DNA from: Desmodesmus armatus
Taxonomy: Eukaryota; Chlorophyta; Chlorophyceae; Sphaeropleales; Scenedesmaceae
Direction: 5' to 3'
Assembly (NCBI GenBank): GCA_007449985.2
Contig: VIIQ02000057.1
Coordinates: forward strand, 1-64,000
DNA: 64,000 nt
Shown: in pieces, positions 54,211 to 63,536 of the stretch
Position numbering within the stretch: the stretch's first letter is position 1
Layout of the letters: the number at the start of each line of letters is the position of its first letter
Notes under the pieces: generated by a model
Told to the model about the DNA's origin: nothing
What the model saw: the letters and a program-made list of their open reading frames with translations, nothing else
The model's database searches: none
Program-made: the position numbers and the translations under genes

Positions 54211-55866
54211 CTATACTCGCTTCTGCAACCAGAACTTTGGGGAGTCGACTTGTAGCTGCAGTCCCTGGGCAGATGCAAACTCCTGTGCGGCCTTCATAAC
54301 ACCCGGCCAACTTGTGCTGTAATCATCACCAATAAGAACACCCCCAGGCCGCAGCAGTGGCCACCACAGCTGCAGGTCTTGCATAACGTCAGTGTACTCA
54401 TGCCCAGCATCAATGTGAATCAGGTCCGCCTGGACGCCCTTCTTGGCCAGCAACTGCGCTGCAACCCTGGAAGTGGCTGGGAAAGGGATAACATAGTCCG
54501 CCACGTTCTGATGAACCACATTGGACTGGAATGTTGTGTACAGCGTCGGATGTCCATGCTCCCAAAGCAGACCATAATCTTTGGGATTGTTCATGCCCTC
54601 AAGCCAGTGTTCCAACGACCCCAACCATGTGTCCACCGACAGCACCACACCATGCCCTTGTGCAGCAAGAAGCTTGGCAAAGAATACACTTGATGCCCCC
54701 TTCCAGACACCAACCTCAACAATCAGCTGTGCTTTGACATGGTCTACCAACTTCCTGTACAGAACCTCATGCACGCCCCAGCCCTGTAGGTCCAAGGGCC
54801 GCAGGGTGACATTCTTGAACACATCTGGTGCATGGCTGCCAAAGAGTGTGGCCAAGCTGAACTCACAACTTGGCCCACCTGTTCCCATGGGGCATGGCGT
54901 CGTGGTGGCACGTCTAGGCATGTTGGAAGGGGGCTGTTCTGCAATCTCTGGTAGGGGGTTACTGTGCATTGCCGAAGGACCTGTTTCATGCCTTTGAAAC
55001 CAGAACTTTGGGGAGTCGACTTGTAGCTGCAGTCCCTGGGCAGATGCAAACTCCTGTGCAGCCTTCATAACACCCGGCCAACTTGTGCTGTAATCATCAC
55101 CAATAAGAACACCCCCAGGCCGCAGCAGTGGCCACCACAGCTGCAGGTCTTGCATAACGTCAGTGTACTCATGCCCAGCATCAATGTGAATCAGGTCCGC
55201 CTGGACGCCCTTCTTGGCCAGCAACTGCGCTGCAACCCTGGAAGTGGCTGGGAAAGGGATAACATAGTCCGCCACGTTCTGATGAACCACATTGGACTGG
55301 AATGTTGTGTACAGCGTCGGATGTCCATGCTCCCAAAGCAGACCATAATCTTTGGGATTGTTCATGCCCTCAAGCCAGTGTTCCAACGACCCCAACCATG
55401 TGTCCACCGACAGCACCACACCATGCCCTTGTGCAGCAAGAAGCTTGGCGAAGAATACACTTGATGCCCCCTTCCAGACACCAACCTCAACAATCAGCTG
55501 TGCTTTGACATGGTCTACCAACTTCCTGTACAGAACCTCATGCACGCCCCAGCCCTGTAGGTCCAAGGGCCGCAGGGTGACATTCTTGAACACATCTGGT
55601 GCATGGCTGCCAAAGAGTGTGGCCAAGCTGAACTTGGAGATCCCAACGGAGGGTAGCTGTGGGGAGAGCTGAACTTCACGGCGGGGGGAGCTGAGTGCCA
55701 TGTGGGTGGAAGCTGTGGGGGGAGCTGAGATCCACGTTGAGGGAGAACGATCAACAGCGCCATCACTTACAAACCATATCAAGGCAATAAGCAACCCCAA
55801 CGACGCAGCAACGCGGCCTTTCAGACGTGCAGCAGCTTTTGCTGTGCGTTTGGTGGGGGTTTCCAT
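54211..55866 (-). CDS. Membrane-anchored SAM-dependent methyltransferase with tandem duplicated domain
   Basis: From the preferred ATG at 55866 (METPTKRT) the protein has about 551 residues: a short basic cytosolic tail, one signal anchor (GRVAASLGLLIALIWFVSDG), a linker, then two copies of a class I methyltransferase domain of the Methyltransf_24 type. Each copy has LIVEVGVWKGASSVFFAKLL (motif I), VVLSVDTWLGS, ADLIHIDAGHEYTDVMQDL and RPGGVLIGDDYSTSWPGVM. The period is 257 residues (771 bp): 54228-54863 and 54999-55634 are 636-bp repeats with only about two silent differences, separated by a 135-bp unique linker. A longer start at 56010 would add a Ser-rich stretch that comes from a GAA/TTC microsatellite and is less likely to be translated. 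Substrate unknown; the luminal topology would fit glycan or secreted-protein methylation. Confidence 0.85.
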   Translation of the reverse strand: METPTKRTAKAAARLKGRVAASLGLLIALIWFVSDGAVDRSPSTWISAPPTASTHMALSSPRREVQLSPQLPSVGISKFSLATLFGSHAPDVFKNVTLRPLDLQGWGVHEVLYRKLVDHVKAQLIVEVGVWKGASSVFFAKLLAAQGHGVVLSVDTWLGSLEHWLEGMNNPKDYGLLWEHGHPTLYTTFQSNVVHQNVADYVIPFPATSRVAAQLLAKKGVQADLIHIDAGHEYTDVMQDLQLWWPLLRPGGVLIGDDYSTSWPGVMKAAQEFASAQGLQLQVDSPKFWFQRHETGPSAMHSNPLPEIAEQPPSNMPRRATTTPCPMGTGGPSCEFSLATLFGSHAPDVFKNVTLRPLDLQGWGVHEVLYRKLVDHVKAQLIVEVGVWKGASSVFFAKLLAAQGHGVVLSVDTWLGSLEHWLEGMNNPKDYGLLWEHGHPTLYTTFQSNVVHQNVADYVIPFPATSRVAAQLLAKKGVQADLIHIDAGHEYTDVMQDLQLWWPLLRPGGVLIGDDYSTSWPGVMKAAQEFASAQGLQLQVDSPKFWLQKRV

Positions 55867-55907
55867 TGAGGTGAAACCGCCGATCGGCGGAAAGTCAACG
55901 AAAAGCA

Positions 55908-55975
55908 GAGCAGAAGAAGAAGAAGAAGAAGAAATAGAAGAAGAAGAAGAAGAAGAAGAAGAAAGAAGAAGACCT
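55908..55975. repeat. (GAA)n microsatellite
   Basis: GAAGAAGAA-type repeat with a few interruptions, upstream of the methyltransferase start, probably in its 5' leader. Confidence 0.9.
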
Positions 55976-56154
55976 GCAAGACAGGGCAATGCAGGCCAGA
56001 GGCCAAACAAAGGGCGGGAAGGGAGGGCGAGTTGTTGTCACACACGTGTGAACAACATCAAAACGTGCCCTGCCAAGGTCAGGGCCAGAGTATCATGCTA
56101 GGAGCAGCATGAGCACTCCAGGGCTCAGTGGGCATAAGCCCGCTAGCTGATTAA

Positions 56155-56405
56155 GGGTAACGTTCTTTTGAAACGGAATACACCCTGTTTCTTTGAGGGG
56201 GGGTGAGCAAGGAGCGGAATCAGTCTGGAGGCAGCTCGGGGGGGGGGGGGGGGCAACTGAGATCCGGCCAGTTTGCAGGGAAAACGTGCTGAAAGGGGGG
56301 GGGGGCAAGTAGCACTTGCCGTGAAAATCATGGGCCCCCGAGGGGGAGCAACTCCACCCGTGACCCAAGGAAACACGGTGTGCCGGTTCCAAAAAAACGC
56401 TACCC
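56155..56405. mobile_element. GGGTAG MITE, copy d
   Basis: 251 bp between GGGTAACGTTCTTTTGAAAC and ACGCTACCC. The immediate flanks (TAA, TGT) do not form a duplication. Instead, CGCTAGCTGATTAA occurs at 56141-56154 and 56429-56442, so a slightly larger unit may have been duplicated. Confidence 0.85.
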
Positions 56406-57132
56406 TGTTGAACGCGGATGCATCAGCTCGCTAGCTGATTAACGCATGATAGTAGAAACTTACCCTAGCCTAGTACTGAGTACATTATCATGCTTAATCA
56501 GCATTGCTCTGCGCTTGTACATGGTTTGCCATTATATGAGAGTCTGCATATAGGAGTGGCACACCCGGCAGTTGGTGCGCCACAACTTGTGATGCTGCAA
56601 GGAATAGACAAGGGGAATGCAGCAGCCAGGCACATAACATTTGGGCACACATAAGATGCATAGGAACAGCAAGGATGGGCTCACCAGCGCGCATCCGTAC
56701 ACTAGGCTGGTTGGACAAGGCACAGTACCCAGGACCCAGCCACAACTGCCACAAGGTGGCCCAGAGGGAGCACTCACAGGTGCCGAGATACGGATGTAAA
56801 GGCGCGACGGCCAGGAGCTGCCCAACCCACCGGGATGCATCCCAGAAAACCCACGGCCTCGGGGGGGGGGGGGGGGGGGAGGTTGGGGGGCAGCAGACCT
56901 AGACTGGGAGCCCAACAGGCAGCATGCAGTAGCGCGGCCAATGGCCACAGCTGCCACAGCCACACGCACGAGTGTAGCAGGGAGGCGAAAAAGGTCATGG
57001 CTCATGTCAAGCGGGTGGCCAAGGCTTACGTCAATCAACTCCCACAAATCTGCAGTTCCTGCTGCTGGATCGTGAGCTGGCCTGGAGCACTGGCGGCGTA
57101 GCTCTGCTCTGCTACCATCCGGCTCGCAGGAG
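56406..57132. other. Unrecognised sequence
   Basis: A G run lies at 56861. Frames here may be upstream parts of the zinc-knuckle ORF that follows, but I cannot join them. Confidence 0.35.
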
Positions 57133-57499
57133 GTGTTCAGCTGGGGCGCTTGCGATGTTGCCATCGACAGCTTCACACATGGCAGGTTCGCTGCGCACTT
57201 GGAGCTGCCCCTGGCTCCAGCACCAACCACTCACTCTGGCTTTGGTGGCACAAGCGGCAACAGGAGCGGCAGCAGGCAGGGTTGGGGTGGTGCCCCCAAG
57301 GGCGAGCGGGGCGGCTCTGCATACGCCAACCTGCTGGATTCAACCGAGCCAGCAGGTGTCACCAAGGGTGACGTGTGTCTCAATTTTGGCTGCATGGTGC
57401 CTGTAAGAGGCCGTCGTTCAAGTTTGCACCCAAGGGTTACACCTGCCTGCTGTGCGGGGCGACCGACCACGGTGGAACCCGGTGCCAACAGGCATAGGA
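57133..57499 (+). pseudogene. Gag-like fragment with CCHC zinc knuckle
   Basis: The plus-strand text FSWGACDVAIDSFTHGRFAA and GVTKGDVCLNFGCMVP continues, after a one-base frame change near 57395, as FKFAPKGYTCLLCGATDHGG followed by TRCQQA and a stop. CLLCGATDHGGTRC has exact C-x2-C-x4-H-x4-C spacing. Such a C-terminal Cys cluster is common in Gag-like proteins of algal retroelements. No polymerase is nearby. Confidence 0.45.
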
Positions 57500-59742
57500 G
57501 CTGGCCCTCCAAGGTTGAGGGCATGGGTGGTTGAGTGTGGTGTTACCCAGTGCGACATTGACTTTGGGACTGACTTGCTGACTTTTGACCGCGGCTTGCA
57601 CGGTTCAAGTGACCGTGCAGCTGGCTGTGATGATATATCTGGTGCTTCAAAAACTGCTGCCGGTGCTGTTACTGGTGAGCAGTGCACGCGCTTTGTCGCC
57701 GTACAGCCCCCAGCACCACACCCTGGACTGCTGCACTCCATAACCAGTCCCTGCACTATGGGAAACGGGCTCGGCCGAGTATGCCGAGCCAGGGCCGAGA
57801 CCAGGCTGACTCGGTGAGAGCACGGCCGAGCGGAGCCGAAATGCCTGCTCGGTCAACCTCAGCGCCACAAGGCGAGAGGTGCTTCTGCAGGAACCTTGCC
57901 AAACGGCTTGAAAGCTGCATGTCTTGCATCTCTCGTGCTAATATGTTGTTTGTACTTGCAAGACAAGCTGCAGCTACTGCTCCACCACACTGCTGTCACA
58001 GTTGAACAAGCTGGAACTGACTCGGCCTACATCTTCAGTACCTGATCGCCACCACCCCGATTGCCTTGATTATGTGCAACATCAGTCAAGCTGCACAACT
58101 ATCCCATCGGCCCTCGCTGCTGTTGCATCATGTTGATGGTCCCCTCTTGGTAGCCATCCCCCCCCCCCACACACACACACACACACATCCCTGCAGGAAA
58201 CAGCTGTGACAGTAGATGCACTTATGAGGCTGGGACATGCAACATCATAAAGTATCAGCTGGCAACAACCCACACTCCAGGCTTCCTTCCTGCACAACCA
58301 AACCCCGCTTAAATACTGTGATCCTCATACCTGATTTGCGAAAAGAATGTACTGACGCAAACCGGTTGAGCGATGTTTCAGGGGCCATACGAAAAAAAAT
58401 CAGTGTCAAAGTCAACAGCAGTGTCAACCTCTGCGCCACGCTTGGTAGCCCTTGCGGCTTCCTAGCTCCACAGATCTGCAGACAAAACCTGGTGCCCCTG
58501 CTTGTGCTAGAGGACAGGACTGAGTACCTGAGTACCTGCCAGCTTGCTGGGTTTTTGGCCATAACCCTTGACATGGACGCCAAGGTCAGCAGCAGCTTTT
58601 TCCTATGGCAACACAGCACTCAGTGGAAACACCAGCAGCCCCTGTAGGGGCCATGTACCGCAAAAGGGGCATTCAGGGGCCCTGCAGCTGCAGCCTCAGT
58701 AGAAGCTCAGCTCAGCAGCAGGTCGCAAATTGCTGTTAATGGGCTGGGGCACTCAAATCTCCACCCGAACCATGGGGGTTTGTCGTCACAATGTCTCCTT
58801 TCACAGAATTTTGTTCAAATGGTTGGCACGTTGGTTTTGGCCGGGCGTGGTGCCTGTCTGCTGTTGTGTGGATGGTCAACAGTTAATCCCCACAAGCGTG
58901 TGCACACAGTTCTGTTGTGCAAAGAGCTAGTGTTCAGGCGTACGCAAGTGAAACTTGCCAACACAACCTTGGAAATCTTGCCAACACAACCTTGGAAGTT
59001 TCACATGTCTACGGTACAACGGTCATCACACATGACACCTGCCACAGCCACACCCGCCATGATCAGAACATGCAGCAGCCCAAATGCAGATGGGCGACCC
59101 AATGATACAAACATTACAACGCGTTCCAACCTGTCAGGCCGTCAGCACTCAACGACATCGCATAAAGCTTCACAGTGAAAAGCACGAATGCCACCAGGAC
59201 ATACACAAACAGCCAAACAGCAATCCAACGTTACCGCGAACCCCCCCCCTCTTCTGCCATCTCCCCTTATCCCTGTTGAGGGAGCTTTCCTCCCCTCTGT
59301 TGATCCTCTCCCCCAATCTCCCCTCCTCTTGGGCCAGCCTGTTGACAGCATACTACACAAGACAATGCCAAGGGCCAACACGCTTTCCAGGCAGCAGCGG
59401 TGCAGCAGCTTGCCTGCTTCACAATCTAGCTGAGGTGTGAATGCGTCCCTAGTAAAGATGGAGGACACCTACAAGGTTGTAGAATGCATATCTACCACTG
59501 TCAAGCACCTGAGTATCACTGGGAGCCAGCAAAACGTCCGAAAAGGGCAAAAAGTGCATGGCGGTACCTACCAGCGTTTACCGGCACTTAACGCTGCTAC
59601 CCACGTGTATCCCAGTGTTCGAGGTACGGGTTTGTCTGCCCCCCCCCCCCCCCCCCAGTGTGTGCAGTCCTAGTCCAGGGAGTACAGTGGACCAGCACAC
59701 AACGGTGTTACACAGCTGCATCCGAGCTTATTGTGAATGTAC
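57500..59742. other. Mostly unrecognised; possible coding fragment at 58237-58647
   Basis: 58237-58647 is open on both strands (136 and 124 codons) without a recognised domain. A (CA)n stretch lies at 58168-58188, and a duplicated CTTGCCAACACAACCTTGGAA at 58956-58997. No other gene is supported. Confidence 0.35.
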
Positions 59743-59745
59743 CAA

Positions 59746-60035
59746 GGGTAGAGATTATTTGAAACTGCCACAGTGACTTTTTCCAGCAGGGGGGGGGGGG
59801 GCTTGGGGCATTCTGGCTCAGGAACATGCCCCCATGGGTGGGGCCATTGGGCCTTGAAGACGGACTGCTGCAGAGCCTGCAAGTTGCCTTGAAAACAGGG
59901 CAGTCTGGGGCCTTGGGGTGGGGGGCATAGGGCTTTCCCCAGGGTGAGCCTTCCAGGCAGTGCCCCAGGGGGTAGGGCCTCTCGGGGCGCCTGGTAAAAA
60001 AAAGTGGGTGTGTCACTTTCAACTAAACCCTGCCC
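59746..60035. mobile_element. Second 3-bp-TSD MITE family, copy f
   Basis: 290 bp. Left end GGGTAGAGATTATTTGAAAC, right end CCCTGCCC; duplication CAA (59743-59745, 60036-60038). Inverted relative to 48328-48618 and about 85-90% identical. Confidence 0.9.
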
Positions 60036-60572
60036 CAAGTCAAAGTCCAGCATAGTGTCCAAAGTTGACTGAACTGCCCCCCCCCCTGACGCCGTACTGA
60101 GAAGCCCTTCACGTTCCACACGTGAAGGGGGTGGGCCAGCGTGAAGGGGGGGGGGGGCTTAGCGACAGCGCGTGCAGGGGCCCCCGGGTTCTTGATGTCG
60201 GGTTCTTGATGTCGTCGTTTGGGGAGGGTTGGCGTTTATAGATGAAGGGCTTTGTGTTCAGGGATTGTCTTGAAAGCGGGCTGTACACCGTCGGCACAGC
60301 GTGTTCAGCGGCTCATTGACAGTAATACTGCTCATGGTCAGTGTCCAGCCCATGCTGCTGCACGTGGCCTAGTCGACGGTTGAGGAGGAGTGCAGCAGAA
60401 CCTTTTTTGGTAGTGCAGTAGGCTCTACTTTTGTGACTTTTGTTTGATAACCAACAACACAAAGCCAGCGGTTGTTGTGAAGGTTGCTCCAAATGACTCA
60501 CATGATTCAGATGACCCAGATGACTCAGTAAGTTTTCCCTACACATTCTGCTGGCTGTTGGGTACGATCCAG
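60036..60572. other. Unrecognised sequence upstream of the next gene
   Basis: A possible acidic exon (60444-60527, text NDSHDSDDPDDS, donor TCA|GTAAGT) is present, but its phase does not fit the following exon. Confidence 0.3.
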
Positions 60573-61412
60573 CAGGGTCGGGCCATGCAGCAACCCCCGA
60601 AGACCTGGATAGACTTCTGCATGAGATCGGCAGCAACAAGTCATCTTATGAAGCCATGCTGGCTTGGGAGCACTCCAGGGTGAGTGATCTGGTCAGATGC
60701 AAGGTTGCTAGACCAAAGGATTGCACGCGTTATGCTGTGTGACACACCGTCATTTCAAGATACATCAAAGTATTGGGCCTTGTGCATGTCAGGCATCACA
60801 TCAACATTACAGCAGGTCCGACATGCTGCAGGCTGCAGCATGTGCAGGATGGATGGGACATTCCCCAACCAAAGCACTTGATACAGGCACGAACGCATAC
60901 ATACATACATGTAATGCTGTGTCTGCACTGTCACCTCAACGTCCTTGCTCAGCGGCACACTGTACATTGCACCATCCTAACAACAAATGATTCTGTTGTC
61001 ACCCAGCCTGAAGAATCGTCATCCGAGGTCTTCCGTCACTTGTGGCATTCACGCAACACCACAGGGAGGTGCTTCCTGTGCCAATTCTTAGCTCACCACA
61101 GAGCTGAGCCCAAGCCGCAGTACACAACCTGCCTCTTCAACAAGCCATGGTGAGTTGCCAGGCAATAGTGCTCACACCATTGCCAGGTTTTAGCATCCTT
61201 GCATCGTACAATTGCCACTAATTGCCAGTATGCAAACACACACGCTGCAAGATCATCCGCCAGCTGGTGTGGGCAGATCAGATGGACATGGGTCACGAGG
61301 TACCAACTAACTGCACACACGCAAGCTTGTCACTGTTGCTGCTTGCAGGATGGCAACTGCCGGCCAGCAGTACGTCCCGCAAGACCAAGCCTGCTCAATG
61401 GATCCGTCGTAG
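60573..61412 (+). CDS. Hypothetical protein, last three exons
   Basis: Three exons join in phase with consensus junctions: 60573-60679 (acceptor GATCCAG; HAATPEDLDRLLHEIGSNKS, AMLAWEHSR; donor AGG|GTGAGT), 61007-61149 (acceptor CACCCAG; EVFRHLWHSRNTTGRCFLCQ, then PQYTTCLFNKP; donor ATG|GTGAGT) and 61349-61412 (acceptor GCTTGCAG; Trp codon completed TG|G, MATAGQQYVPQDQACSMDPS, stop TAG). The middle exon has C-x2-C, two histidines and a further Cys, which could bind zinc. The N-terminal part is missing. I do not recognise the family. Confidence 0.5.
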
Positions 61413-62324
61413 ACCAGAGCCGTCACACACAACAAACAAGCAGGCGGTGTTTGGCAGTGACACCCTTAACTGCAGTTGTAGCAGAGGGCATTATGAAGGT
61501 CCCACACACCGACAGGCCCAAGGAATTGTACATACACTTTGAGCTGGCAGCTCGTAACTTCCAACGGTCATTGCACATAATCAAGGCAACTCTGTAGCTG
61601 TGACGTGTTGCCCCCACATGTGCACGCTCTGTGCAGGAGGAGTTGGTGAGTTGAACACTGAAGTCCCTGCATTGCCCATGGAGCAGTGCTGTTGGGCAAC
61701 ACACAACCACCCAAGTAGCTTCAGCACCGGCACTGCAGGTCCTACCACACTAGTTTTGGCGGTCACTACATAACAGGCAGCGACTGTGTTGCCTAGCACA
61801 GTACGTAGAGATTCCCAATCAGCCATTGGATAGACCGCTTGTAGGTGGCACCCTGCGGGCCGCACCTTCAGAGCTGAAGCCAACAAGTGCACACACGGCA
61901 CGCTTGACTGCACGACTCCATCACAAACAGCTCAGATCTTGAGCACGTGTCCTCCTGTGCACACAAAATAGTGCCCCAGTACCAGTGGACCCGTGTGGCC
62001 ATGCATTGTCTGTGCAGTCCCCCCAGGACCACCAATATTATTGCTGGGTGCCGCATCGGGTGCCTTCCACCATTAGTACACACCTGTTTCTGTGTCCATA
62101 ACAGGCTGGGGCACGGATCGTCGCCCACACATCACATCACCCATATACGCCAGCTGTTGTAGACAGCAAGAACTGCCACGAAGGCATGCTCGTGCAGTGC
62201 CGCCTCAGCTCCCGCTCACGACCCGGTTGCTGTGCCTGCAGCGGGGGCCTCTATTTCTATGATATTCTGTGGGCCTCTGGTCCTGCGGTGCCCTAGGCTT
62301 CTGTTTCTCTGGGTCCCTGGCCTT
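61413..62324. other. 3' flanks of two convergent genes, with a shared repeat block
   Basis: Contains 61985-62125, similar to 38437-38575. Otherwise nothing is recognised. Confidence 0.4.
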
Positions 62325-63536
62325 CTACAGCGGCCCTTCCAAGATGAAGTCATCGTCTGCCAGCAACTTGGACGAGGTGGGCCGCTCCTTCCAGTCATAT
62401 GCCATACAGCGTCCAATAAAGTCCCACTCCGACTGCAGCAGGCGCATGTATGGCTGAACTGATCGCATGCGGGCTAGTGTCCGGATGCTGCTCTCTCTGC
62501 TGCTCTGCAGGCCCTTGAGGTACTTTCCTGGATGACCAGTCCGGAGAGTAAGCATGGCGAAACCCAGTGACCACACGTCTGAAGTTAATGCCACGCGTCC
62601 CTTGAAGAACTCAGGGGCTTTGTGATCGTAGCCAGGGATAGGGTTCTGCATGTCGGTTGCGTTCCCCAGGAACCTCAGCTGATCAAAGTCTACCACCGCA
62701 CAGTCAGCTATGCTGCCGTCAGGCACATGCCCCTGTTTGGGCAGGCTTGGGAGCCTAGGGCCACACACTATCTGGCCCAAATGTAAATCCTGATGCACCC
62801 AGCCCTTGTTGTGCAACTCCACCAGGGTCCTCAACACCTGTGAGATGACAACGTGCGTGTCCACGGGTCCCAGCCGCCCCTCCACCGACAAGAGGTCCTG
62901 CCCGTCCATAAGTTTTAAGAGCTGAGCTGGTATACCGGCTTCCATCCGCCCCTCTGTTTTTGCGTTTGCAGCATATACATCACCCACCAGGTAGCTTGTG
63001 GTTGCATGGGCATCCGGTGACATGCCACTTAGGACAGTGTGGGTCCTCAGGTACATATCCCTAGCACTCTGCATCCATGGCTGGTCGCAGCCTTCGATGG
63101 TGGGAAGTTTCTGGCCCTGGTGCTGTATCCTGAGTGCTAGGCGCCGCCCCGGCTCTGTCAGCGCAGACGGCAGCTTGCATGCATCCACAAATTGCCGGCA
63201 GCTGCTGGTGGTGTCTGGGCCTGAGCTAAAGCCTTGAGCGGCGGCAGTACAATGCTGCAGCTGCGCCTCGTACAGCTGTGATGCAGAACCTCTGCCGAGG
63301 GCTTTGGTCAGGCGGAGCTGAAACCTCCCTTGCTGGCAGGGCACGCCTACGTTGCGCTTCCAGTGCTCACTGCTTAAGATGACAGTGTCTCCCAATTTTG
63401 GCAAGCGGAAAGACCTGCATTGTCCCTGCCCTGCAAGCAGTATACAGAAGTGGTCTCCGTGTTGAGCGTCACAGTTGGCAATTGAAGGGTTGCGTGTGAA
63501 CATGCAGGTTGGTGCAGCACCCATGATGGCAAACAA
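62325..63536 (-). CDS. Divergent protein kinase-like protein
   Basis: An intact 403-codon single-exon frame with most kinase landmarks. These are a glycine loop LGRGSASQLYEA (80-91), a catalytic-loop equivalent HQDLHLGQ (248-255), VVDFDQ in place of DFG (283-285), APEFF (317-321) and SDVWSLGFAML (329-339), followed by a conserved Arg-containing tail (DWKERPTSSKLLADD). Departures from canonical kinases are HRD to HQD, the metal-binding Asn to Gln255, DFG to DFD, and Arg136 in LALRIQ where a VAIK lysine would be expected. The HxD aspartate and the DFx aspartate remain. It may be a weakly active kinase or a pseudokinase; substrate unknown. No signal peptide or membrane helix is evident. The ATG at 63536 is the first in frame. 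Confidence 0.75.
   Translation of the reverse strand: MFAIMGAAPTCMFTRNPSIANCDAQHGDHFCILLAGQGQCRSFRLPKLGDTVILSSEHWKRNVGVPCQQGRFQLRLTKALGRGSASQLYEAQLQHCTAAAQGFSSGPDTTSSCRQFVDACKLPSALTEPGRRLALRIQHQGQKLPTIEGCDQPWMQSARDMYLRTHTVLSGMSPDAHATTSYLVGDVYAANAKTEGRMEAGIPAQLLKLMDGQDLLSVEGRLGPVDTHVVISQVLRTLVELHNKGWVHQDLHLGQIVCGPRLPSLPKQGHVPDGSIADCAVVDFDQLRFLGNATDMQNPIPGYDHKAPEFFKGRVALTSDVWSLGFAMLTLRTGHPGKYLKGLQSSRESSIRTLARMRSVQPYMRLLQSEWDFIGRCMAYDWKERPTSSKLLADDDFILEGPL

Noticed and set aside
55867..56010. Serine-rich N-terminal extension of the methyltransferase
   Set aside because: It is a translation of the GAA/TTC microsatellite. The ATG at 55866, placed before the signal anchor, gives a better type II protein.
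58245..58647. Confident gene call at the two mirror frames
   Set aside because: Both strands are open over the same stretch and neither shows a domain, splice sites or a clear coding bias.
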